A stretch of DNA of 64,000 bases from Caenorhabditis remanei (Eukaryota > Nematoda > Chromadorea > Rhabditida > Rhabditidae): positions 14,694,001 through 14,758,000 of the forward strand of contig NC_071328.1 of the NCBI RefSeq assembly GCF_010183535.1. The letters run 5' to 3'. Below are positions 36,220-46,700 of this stretch, one piece after another. The position numbers and the translations under genes are program-made. Below the pieces are notes generated by a model. The model was given only the letters and a program-made list of their open reading frames with translations. It was not told where the DNA came from and ran no database searches. The stretch's first letter is position 1. Each line of letters begins with the position of its first letter.

Positions 36220-36615
36220 GGCCTATTTTTCCTTGTTTTAAGCAGATTTTCCTAATTTTTTTGCGATTAAGAATCAAATTAGTGATGTATAATTAGTATT
36301 AAACAGGAATTTCACCGAAAAATACAAAAAATCGATATTTTCGAAAAAAAAAAGAATTTTCTGCTTTTTTCCTTGTTTTTAGTCGATTTTTCTGATTTTT
36401 TGCGATTATGAATTAAATTAAGGATAAATAATTAATATTTAACCGGAATTTCACCGAAAAATTAGAAATTTTCGTACTTTTATCGATTTTTCCAACAAAA
36501 AAAATTTCAGGTCTATTTTTCCTTGTTTTCAGTAGATTTTCTTCATTTTTTCGCAATTAAGAATTAAATTAAAGATGTATAATTAATATTCAGCAGGAAT
36601 TTCACCTCTTTAACG
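36220..36615 (+). repeat. ~143-bp tandem repeat upstream of the 36,663 gene
   Basis: Three units start near 36,222, 36,363 and 36,508. Each contains TTTTCCTTGTTTT, GATTTTC, GCGATTAAGAATTAAATTA, GTATAATTAATATT and GGAATTTCACC. The last ends about 50 bases before the start codon, so it may overlap the promoter. Confidence 0.7.
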
Positions 36616-36662
36616 CACTTTTATCGATTTTTATTCTTTTTTTCAGCTTTTAATAAGAAAAA

Positions 36663-39480
36663 ATGGGCAAATTCCGCAATCAAAAGAAGAATTTGGTGAG
36701 AAATAAGGTGGCGGTGACAGTGAAAAAAGCGCAACGCATGAAGGCCGAGGTTCGAAACGCGAAAAAAGACGGAGCGATGGAAGTGGAGGCGCCAGAAGAC
36801 GTGCCACGTGTCAGAGGACTCGCCGTCTCGTCGTTGGTAAGGGTTTTGGCTGAAAATAGTGGAAAATCGGCTGAAAATGATGAAAAAATTGATAATTTCA
36901 GAAAAAATTGGCGTCGGGTGAGCTGAAGAATGTGCCGAAAGTCAACGAGAAGAAGATCATCCGCAAGACAGAGTTGCCCGTCAGAGAGGGGTAAAAATTG
37001 CAATTTTTCGGATAAAAGCGGTGAAAATCGATGAAAATAGAAGATTTTAACGCAAAAATTGCCAAAAATTGTGATTTTCGGTCAAAAATAGTACATTTTT
37101 CAATAAAAGTCAGTGAAAATTGTTGATTTTCCGAGATTTTGATGCAGAAATTGTCGAAAATTATGATTTTTTGCTTAAAATAGCAAATTTTTTAACAAAA
37201 TTGGTGAAAATAGCCAATTTTTCATAATTTTGATGCGAAAATTGTTGAAATAGATCAGTCTTCGCTGGAAATCATGAAAATTGGAATTTTGAGCCTAAAA
37301 ATTGCGCTAAATAACATCAAAGTTACAGATGAGGTGTCTGTATGTGTGGCCGGTTGGCCTGATGTCCAAAAGTTCCATTTTCAAGTTAAGAACTAGCGGT
37401 TTTTTCTCATTTTTGACGTTTTCAGTTGGAAAATGGGTAAAACTCGACTGGAATTAGTGGGAAAAAACAAAAACTGAAATTGTCATTGTTTTTTGAAACT
37501 AAAAACCGTGAAAACTCGAGATATTCAAAGTTAGCCCGAAATGTAAAAATTGAGCACAAAAAATCACGATTTTTCATTAAAAAACTACAAAATTGAGTCA
37601 AAATCACAAATTTTTCGCTCAAAATCATAAAAATGGGAATTTTGAGTTGAAAAATTGCGCTAAATAACATCAAAATTACAGAAAAGGTGTCTGTCTGTGT
37701 GTCCGGATGTCCGGATGTCCAAAAATCCCAATTACAAGTCAAAAAGTCGGGGTTACTGTACCTAGATCCTAATTTTAGGATCGGGGGTACGGTACCTAGA
37801 TCCTAATTTTAGGATCGGGCACTATAAAAAGAGAAACATTTTGTAAAGTCTTCAGACCCATTTTCAGCGTATATAAATTTTAGTTCACAATTCACGCTCA
37901 AAAGAACTGTGAAAACGAGAATTCGAAGTTTTTAGAGTTCTACCAGAAAAATTGAGCGAAAGACGCTGAAAATGAGAATTTCAGAATTTTTTATGCTGAA
38001 AATTGGTCTGAAAAGTTTAGTTTTGGACATCCGGACAATCAGACACAGAGAGAGACCTTCTAACTTGAATATTTGGAGTTTTTATGGTTTTTAAATTTAA
38101 AACATCTTGAAAATAGCGATTTCCCGGCGAAAAATGTGAAAAATGACCGTTTCAGTAGGTTTTTGGCCTAAACCATCTCAAAACCATTATTTCCCCCTAA
38201 TTTCAGTCATTTTGTGCCAATTTTCGCATTAAAAACCTCAAAAATGGCGAAGTAGTGTGGAAAATTCGTTATTTTTAAAGTTTTTATGGCGAAAAACGAC
38301 TGAAATTAGTGGGAAATGATGGTTTTGAGTAGTTTAAGCCGAATCATCGTCTAAAACTGTAGTTTTTGACATTTTTCGCCGGGGAAATCGCTATTTTCAA
38401 GAATTTGAGCTCAAAATTCATGATCAGGACTATGACCACGAGAATTCGAAATTTATAAGAATTGTTACAGAAAAATTGAGCGAAAATCCCTAAAAATATG
38501 AATTTCAGCTCAAAAAGCACGATTTTTGAGTCACAATCACTATTTTTTCTCTCGAAATCATGAAAATGGGAATTTTGATTCAAAGACAGCAGCAAACAAC
38601 AGCAAAATCACAGAATAGGTGTCTGTCTGTGTGTCCGGATGTCCGTTTTTCAAGAACTTTGACTTTTTCGCTAAAAATCGATTTTTTTCCTCATTTTCCC
38701 ACTAAAAACCTCAAAAAAAAGCCAATTTCCAGAATTCCGATCCTAAATTGCGGGTCTAGGTACAGTAACCCCGATCCAAAAATTCCGAAATTTCGCAATA
38801 TTATGTCGAAAATGACTGAAAAATGACTGAAAATGTGTGAAAAACCACCTAAACTCAAATTTTCTGCCCGAAAAAAGCGCGCCGACGGCGCCCCAGCCTC
38901 GAATTTCTTTTGGTGGCCTAGAAAATCATATTGGAGTTTTCTGGGCCACGGTGTCCTAGAAACCCGAATCCCGATTTTCTCGGTCGTCAGACTCTTTTTT
39001 GCTTCTAAAAACTAGCTAAAATAGGTGTTTTTAAGCGGCGGACTAGAATTCCAATTTTCGAGGTTCCTAGCCCACCGAGGGCAAAAACTGATGAAAAACC
39101 CTGGAAAAATTGGTCCAAAATCAGCCACCGAAACGCCGATCCTAAATTTTGCATCGAGGTACAGTAACCCGATCCTAAAATTAGGATCTAGCTACAGTAC
39201 CTCGATCCTAAAATTCAGAAACCGGTTGAAATCTCGAAAATCGCATTTGCCCCTCCCAAAAACTCGAATCATTTCATTTTCCAGAAAGAAGATTCTCGAC
39301 GCTCCATCGGGAAAACGTGGCACAGTTCCACAATTCGTCACAAAGAAGAAGGCGAAGAAGATGTACAAAAAGATGACACACGATGCGAGAGACAATTTCA
39401 GAAAGATGCAGGAAGAGTTGGCTGCTGAAAAAGAAGGAGATGGTGATGATGGAGATGAAGATGTCGAAATGGACGATTAA
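36663..39480 (+). CDS. Small basic protein with acidic tail, 3 exons (probable nucleolar protein)
   Basis: Exons 36663-36836, 36902-36990 and 39285-39480 join in frame to 152 codons plus TAA. I do not recognise the family with confidence. The N-terminal two thirds are strongly basic (MGKFRNQKKNLVRNK at the start, KKKAKKMYKK near residue 112) and the C-terminus is a run of Glu/Asp (DGDDGDEDVEMDD), a composition common in ribosome-biogenesis and chromatin-associated proteins; that role is inference. The start has an A-rich context (AAAAAATGG), and an acceptor TTTTTTTCAG at 36,637-36,646 lies 16 bases upstream, consistent with trans-splicing. Intron 1 has 65 bases, intron 2 has 2.3 kb filled with repeats. 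Confidence 0.85.
36991..39284 (+). other. Intron 2 of the 36,663 gene, palindromic repeats
   Basis: Contains imperfect inverted repeats, clearest at about 38,080-38,410 (AGCGATTTCCCGGCGAAAAA with its complement TTTTTCGCCGGGGAAATCGC, and AACCATTATTTCCC with GGGAAATGATGGTT), recurring GTGTCTGTCTGTGTGTCCGG phrases at 37,690 and 38,620, and GATCC/TACAGTA units near 37,745-37,820 and 39,130-39,210. Confidence 0.6.
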
Positions 39481-40715
39481 TTCATTGAATTTTATTGTTT
39501 TTTGTGGTTTTTTTTTGTTGAAATTGTTATATTGTTCTGAAACAGTTTTTTAGAAATGTTTTTGTTACTCGATTTTCAGATTTTTCAGAGGTTTGTGGTT
39601 TTTTTAAAATTATTTTTTGAGGAAAACTAAAATAATTTTATTTAGCTCCGCCCACTTGAGATATGCGCCTTTAAAGATGGCTGCAGCGCTAAAATACGTG
39701 ATCTGGCGCGCCTCCGGCGCAAAAGTGTCCTGGTATGCCTGCGGAGCTAGAATCGTCTGGGGCGCCTTCGGCGCAAAATTTTTCGTTTGAAATAGGTGAT
39801 GTTGAGCTATTTTAATGTTCGAAAATGTGGTATAGGCTAAATCAGACGCATTTTAGACTGTTCTAGGCTCGATTTCTGCCCGAGCATTGAATTTTCAAGT
39901 TTTTTTTGGGGGAAAATCTTCACAAAAATGGAGAAAAGCGGAAAAAAAAATCGGGTTTTGCTCAATTTTCGACTGAAATAGTGGATTTTAATGCTTTTTA
40001 AAGTCCGAAAATGTAGAAAATTGATATTCTGAAAAAAAAAAGGTTAAATATGACTGAAAAATGGGGTAAATTTTGATGAAAATGAGCAGAAACGTTAGAA
40101 ATAAGCTTAAAATTCGCAAAAAAACTGTCAAATACTACTAAAATTCGCGTAAAAACATGGAAAAAAACCTCATTTTCGCCGTTTTTGAGCGAATTTTGGT
40201 AGTATTTGACCGTTTTATGCGAATTTTAGGCATATTTCTGACATTTCTGATCATTTTCATCAAATTTACGCCATTTTTCAGTCATATTTAACAGGTTTTT
40301 CAAAACATCTATTTTCCACTTTTATGAACTTTAAAATAGCTCAAAATCGACTATTTCAGTCGAAAATTCGTGCCAAAACCCGATTTTTCGTTTTCAGGCA
40401 GTTTTCCACTGAAAAAAAACAAAAAAATTCATTTTGGACCAATTTGGGCTGAAAGCGAGCCTAGAACTGCCTAAAATGAGCATAAGCTGCCTAAATTTGC
40501 CTAAAATTTGCCTAGAACAGCCTGAAACAGCCTGAAACAAGGCTAACAGCCTAAAATGAGCCTAAACTCCCTATCCTGTTTAAAATGCACTTGGTAGATC
40601 AAAACCAGCTCAAAACTGGAGTTTTAAGGACCTGAAAGGCCTAAAACCAGCCTAAAAATTAGAAAAATATTTATCACAAATCTCAAATTAGGCCACGCCC
40701 ACAATAGAATTAGAA
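39481..40715. other. Convergent intergenic region with a palindrome
   Basis: Lies between the 3' ends of the + strand gene and the - strand GTPase gene. About 39,930-40,390 is an imperfect palindrome: GGGTTTTGCTCAATTTTCGACTGAAATAG faces CTATTTCAGTCGAAAATTCG, and TCAAATACTACTAAAATTCGC faces GCGAATTTTGGTAGTATTTG. From 40,445 CCTAAAATGAGCCTAAA-type short repeats follow. No coding exon is supported. Confidence 0.6.
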
Positions 40716-43700
40716 TCACAAGAACTTGTGCACAATCTGTTCGGCAGAATGAGCCAACTGTCTTCCACGTGTCACAATCCGAGCCATCCAGTTCCCACTT
40801 GACTCCGCCCCCTCCTGCTCCGCCTGAATTCCATTTCCAGTGGGATACTGTAACTGTTTCAGTATCATTGTCCACAGTTCCGAGATATTCATCTGATATT
40901 GGGCGGAGACTTCGATGAAATTGCATTTGTGGATTTTGGCGAGACATGCGCCTTCTGGAAATTCAAGAATGGGGGTACTGTAGGTGGATCCTAAATTTTT
41001 GGATCCAGGATCAAGCTACAGTAACCCGGGTCCTATTTTCTAGCTACCGTAACCCCTAGAACCTTCTACTACCGTAATCCTTTACATCCCGATCCCAAAG
41101 TTACAGTACCTCCTGGGATACAACTACAGTAACCCGGATCCTGGATCCAAAATTTTTGGATCCGGAGGAAAAAACTCGGTTTTGAGTTTCTAGGCCCCAA
41201 TTATCACAGATTCTGTCAAAAATAAAGAGGTGGCCTAGAAAACTGCTTATTTGGGTTTCTAGGCCACCAAAAACTGTTGGGGTTACTGTAGATTCGTTCC
41301 AGGATCTAGCATTGAAATTGAGATAATACAGTAACCTAGAGAACTACAGTAATCCGGTAGATTTCCTGACCTTCGGCCTACAGTAGCAAATACGTTCTAT
41401 TGGAAACTACAGTACCCCTAGAAGGCTGTAGGATCAGAGTACAGTAACCCGGCTCCTGGATCCAAAAATTTTCATCTGGAGTTACAGTAACCCTTTTAAA
41501 GCTACCGTAACCCCTAGAATCATCAACTACCGTAATCCTTTACATCCTGAACCCAAAGTTACAGAACCCCCCTCCTAGGATCCAACTACAGTAACCCGGA
41601 TCCTGGATTCAAAAAATTTTTTTGGATCCAAAATTTTTCAAAAACTCACCCATTTTCGAGACTACTGTATTGCGTTTCAAGTCGATTTTGTTGCCAACGA
41701 TGATAATATTCGGTCCCCTCGCAATTTTTCGATTCAGGAGTCTCGTGACCAAATTAGTCGCCGAAATGAACGATTCGCGGCTATCCACATTGTATACCAC
41801 TGCGTACATTGTCAAAGAAGAGGCGAATGGAGAGTTCTGGAAATGTCTGTCTGTGTGTCTTCTGTGTCGGTGTGTCCGGATGTCCGCTTACCTCTAGTGT
41901 CGACTCTAAGAGCATTTCCAACTCAACTTGCTCGTTGTTTAGCAAGAAATTGAGGGTTTTCGAAGAGGAATCGTCGCCTTCGGTAGCTGCAAAAAGGGTT
42001 ACTGTAGCCAGACTTGAAACGGAATACGGTAGTCTCGAACATGGGGGAGTTTTTGAAAAAAAAGAAGAAAAAATTGGATCCAGGATCCGGGTTACTGTAG
42101 TTGGATCCTATGGGATACTGTAACTTTGGGATCTGGATGTGAAGGATTACGGTAGTTGAGAGGGTTCTAGGGGTTACGATAGCTTGAAATTGAATCTGGG
42201 TTACTGTAACTCAGGATGAAAGATTGTGGATCCAGGATTCGGGGTACTGTAGTTGGATCCTAGGGGGTACTGTAACTTTGGGTTCAGGATGTAAAGGATT
42301 ACGGTAGTTGAGAGGATTCCAGGAGTTACGGTAGCTTTAAAAGTGTTACTGTAACTCTGGATGAAAATTTTCGGATCCAGGGTCCGGGTTACTGTACTCT
42401 GATCCTACAGCCTTCTAGGGGTTCTGTAGTTTCCAATAGAGCGTAGATTCATTTGCTACTCTAGACTAGGGTCAAGAAATCCACAGGATTACTGTAGTTC
42501 TCTAGGTTACTGTAGATCAATTCCGATCATAGATCCTAGATCCTGAATCGAATCTACAGTAACCCCCAACAGTTTTTGGTGGCCTAGAAACCCAAACTAG
42601 CGGGTTTTCTAGGCCACCTCTCCCTTTTGGACAGAATCTGTGATAATTGTGACCTAGAAACTCAAAACTGTGTTTTTTTCCTCCGGATCCAAAAATTTGG
42701 GATTGGATCCAAGATCCGGGTTACTGTAGGTGGATCCTATGTGGGTACTGTAACTTTGGGATCAGAATGTAAAGGATTACTGTAGTTGAGTTTTCTAGGG
42801 GTTACGGTAGCTAGAAAATTGAAGACCGGTTACTGTAACTCAGAATGAAAAATCCAGGATCCGGGTTACTGTAGTTGGATCCAAGATCCTGGAATTCAGG
42901 ATCTAAAAGTCTTGGGTCCAGGATCCGGGTTACTGTACTCGGATCCTATTGTCTTCCTACGGGGTACTGTACTTCGCAGTAGAGCGCATTTGCTTCCAAA
43001 ACTTACACTCATTATTGTATCGGGACACCAACTTGGTGGCGAACTGATTAATGGAATTGAGCAACGTCTTTTTCCCTGAATTCTTGGATCCATAAATTCG
43101 AAGGACAATATGTTGCATCGGCACGTTTGATGTCTCTTGGAATAGCCACACTTCTGGACACGTGGCACGACGGTCTTCTGGAAAAAAAATGTAAAAAAAA
43201 ATTTTTTTGAAAAAAATGGAAACGCGCTCTAGCGCACTTGAGATGCACTCCACTGAACTTTTTTATTTTTCACGATTTTTTCATGTTAGTAGCAACATTT
43301 TAAGCTTAAAAACAGCCCAAACGACTGAAAAATTAAAAAGTTACGGATTTTCGAAAATTTTCGAAAATCCCCAAAACTTCTACCTAGCGTAACTTTATTG
43401 GTTTCAGCTTGTAGATCATGAAAGTTATATTTTTGAAATCAGCGTGATGAGACCTTTCGAAATAGTATACGCGTGATGCAATCGCGCTCTATTGAGAATA
43501 GAGCGCATTTGCATCAAAACAAGTCATGATTATAATCATTTGAAAGGTCTCGTCATCCTGATTCTGGAAATATAAGTTATGAATAATGTAGATCAAAAAT
43601 AAGTGAGTTACAACAAGTTGAATTTTCAGTGAATTTCGAAAAAAAAATTTAAAATTTCGAAAATCTGTAACTTTGTGAATTTTAATCCGTTCTGGCTGGT

Positions 43701-46700
43701 TTTTGGCTTAAAATGTAGGTATTTTTATGGAAAATTTTAGATTTTAGTAAAATACAGAAAATCTGTAAAAAGAACATAAAGTTCTCTGCGTCTCGGCGAC
43801 AAGAGAGACGCGGAATATTTTCAACTTTAAAAGCGCATATCTTAAAAGTGGGCAGAGCTACAGGAAAAACGCCAACTACAAAAATGTAGCCCTGGGTTGA
43901 TCTACAAAACCAAATAGATCAAAAACAAAAAAGTAAAAATTCACAAAAATTGACCCCAAGCGGGATCGAACCCTGGTACCCATTCTCATAGTTGTCTACC
44001 ATGACCAACAACCACTAGGCCAAATGTGTTTTTGCTAAAAATGTGATTTCCGACATGAAAAATGAGGTTTTGAGTAGTTTTTAACGTCAGAAATGGAATT
44101 TTCCGGTTATTTTGATGTAAAAATCACATTTTGGTGGTCAAAAATGATTAATTTGGACGGTTTTGGCAAATTTCCACCGTTAAAGACGCGTATCTCAAAA
44201 ATGGGCTGAGCTATTTAAAAATTGTCAACTACAAAAATGTAGCCCTGGTTTTGATCTACATATTTAATTTATTTAATTTATTGACTAAAAAAAATTATCA
44301 ATACTATACACTAGAGACCTGATCAAGCCCCTCACGAGGCGACAGACCAGGTAGGGGGGGGGGGGAACAAATAAAAAATAAAAAATTGAGAATCATAATG
44401 GCAAGATAGGATTGGGGTAGGGATTATAAAACCGAACTGTGAAAGTGGTGGTGGAAGAATTTCGAGAAGGATAAATTAAATTATAGTGACAGACCGTTAA
44501 AAATGGGAGAGGCGGGTGAGTGAGCAATATAATACATGGGGGTGGGAGAGAGAGAGAGTTCAAACTTATAATCGATTAATGGATTGTTCAAGAAGGGAGA
44601 TAAATTTACCGGGGGAGAGAAATTCAGGGCAATTAGATGTGATGGAATTCCAGATGGGGACAGTGGAAGAGAAGAAATCATTTACTTGTGGTCTAATACA
44701 AATGAGGGTCATGGGTCGTCGGTTAGAGTTAGACAGTCTGACATAAGAGTGGATTTCAGGAAAGAAAGTGGCGCCGCAAATTATTTTATAGAGGAGTATT
44801 AATTGAGATTTAAGACGACGGTGACGGAGGGAGTATAAATCAAGAATCTCAAGACGGTTTAGATAGGAAGTATAGCGAATGTTACATCTCTGAAGAACTT
44901 TCCTGGTGAAAGATCGGAGAGGTTTTTCTAGTTTATGAGAGAGAATGCTAGAGGGAGAAGGAGAGTAGACAGCTGAGCAATATTCAAGAACTGGAAGGAC
45001 GTAGGTGTTGAATAAGTGCTTGTAGAGAGGAAGTGATCGAGATCGGAATGACTTGAGTAGTTGGCTGCAGCGAAGGATAGCTAATGAGGAAGTTTTGGCG
45101 ATATGGCTATCAAATTTCAAATGAGAGTCTGTTAATAATCCTAAGTCCCGTACTACTGCGGATTCGGTGATGGGGATGGAGTCTATATGGTAATGATGAC
45201 CCGGGTTTTTAGCACCGAGCCTAAGGAGAGTAGTTTTTGTGTGAGCCAGAGGGAGGGAGTTGGCAGAGGCCCATTCGGAAACAATGTCAATACCAGATTG
45301 TAAAAGTATCGAGTCATGAGAATACAGCTTGATATCATCCGCAAAAGCCGCAAAGTGTATGCTAGAAGGGAGAGAAAGGAGGAGATCGTTTATGAAGATT
45401 AAAAAAAGGAGAGGGCCGGCTACTGTACCTTGGGGAACTCCAGAGGGTATGGGGGAGATTATACTATCGATAGATCCGTTAACCATGACGGAGAAAGTAC
45501 GATCCTTCAGAAAGGATTGGAACCAGGAAACGTATTGTAGGGGGACACCAAAACCTTTAAGTTTTTGGAGCAAGAGGGTGTGGTTTACCTTGTCAAATGC
45601 TTTCCGAAAATCGAAAAAGACTACGTCAACAGTCTGGTGGTCTTTGAGAATCCTTTTGTAGTTGGACGTAGAGTAAACAAGAGAGCTGGGGCAAGAGCGA
45701 CGGGGAAGGAACCCATGCTGGTGAACGCTGAACTGGTGGCCTACGTCCAATCTAATTTGACGACAGATTATTCTTTCGAAAAGACATATTTACATAAAAG
45801 TTTTCAAAAAAATCTTACTGTAGTTATGGCTAGCAATCGGTTGCGCCGTCTTCTGATTCATATTCTTGTATCCATTATCAGTGACATGTCCATTTTTGAT
45901 CGCAAAACTTCGAAGTGTCCCTTCTGGTTTTATATCGTCGTCAACGTCTTCTGAATTTGTGGAACTCATAATTGAAGCGGTCGTCTGCAGAGAGTATTGG
46001 TATCTGGAAATGAGAGATGTTGGAGGGGGGTCAAAAAAAGGGGTCAAAATGAATATGTACCTTGGCGGGGGCCGCCGCTTTTTCACACGACGAGGCGAGT
46101 TTTCCGAGCTGAAAAATGATACTTTTGAGGTGAAGAGACTGAAATTTGATGTTTACAACAAAAAAAAAAATTTCAAAAATTTTTTTTTTTGGAATATTGA
46201 CCGACTTCCAGACGGCGTCACGGCTTCAGAATCTGTTGAAGTTTTGAAAATTGTATATGACCATGTAGATCAAACCCAGTGCTACATTTTTGCAGTTGAC
46301 AACTTTTTTCTATCTCTCTTCCCCTTTGAGATACGCGCCATTGAAAAAAGCTATTTGGAAGCGGCGAGAGGAAGAGGGGGGAGAGACGCAGAGAAACGAG
46401 ACGCCCTCCTCTTTTCGCACGCTCTCTCGCTTCGAATTCTTTAAAGACGCATATCTCAAAAGTGGACGGTGCTATCAAAAAGTTGTCAACTACAAAAATG
46501 TAGCCCTGGTTTTGATCTACAAAAAATATAAATTTCAGACAATATGTCAAAAACTGACCCCCGTGACGAGCTCTCAAAATTTGCTCTCTTTTTCTCAATT
46601 TTTTTCTTAGAATTCAATAATTTTTCAAATTTTTTACCTCGATGTAGTACTAGTACTCGCACAGTGTTCATCAACATCCGGCAACAAATTATTCAACCGT

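Larger units (their letters stand above)
34793..36646. other. Region between tol-1 and the next gene
   Basis: Begins with the tol-1 3' UTR (no clear AATAAA seen). It contains three tRNA 3'-half-like repeats (34,905-35,505), then AT-rich sequence, then a three-unit tandem repeat (36,220-36,615). No further exon is supported. Confidence 0.5.
43178..45818 (-). other. GTPase intron 3, with palindrome, tRNA-like repeat and LINE
   Basis: From the exon 4 side it contains a palindromic repeat (43,270-43,700, centre near 43,490 with facing CGCTCTATTGAGAATAGAGCG), a tRNA-like repeat (43,800-44,255) and a LINE (44,262 to about 45,785). Confidence 0.7.

Noticed and set aside
46100..46445. Extra exons in the + direction between GTPase exons 2 and 3
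   Set aside because: The open frame runs through the dispersed CTCCGCCCACTTTTGAG-type palindrome and antisense exon sequence; no support.
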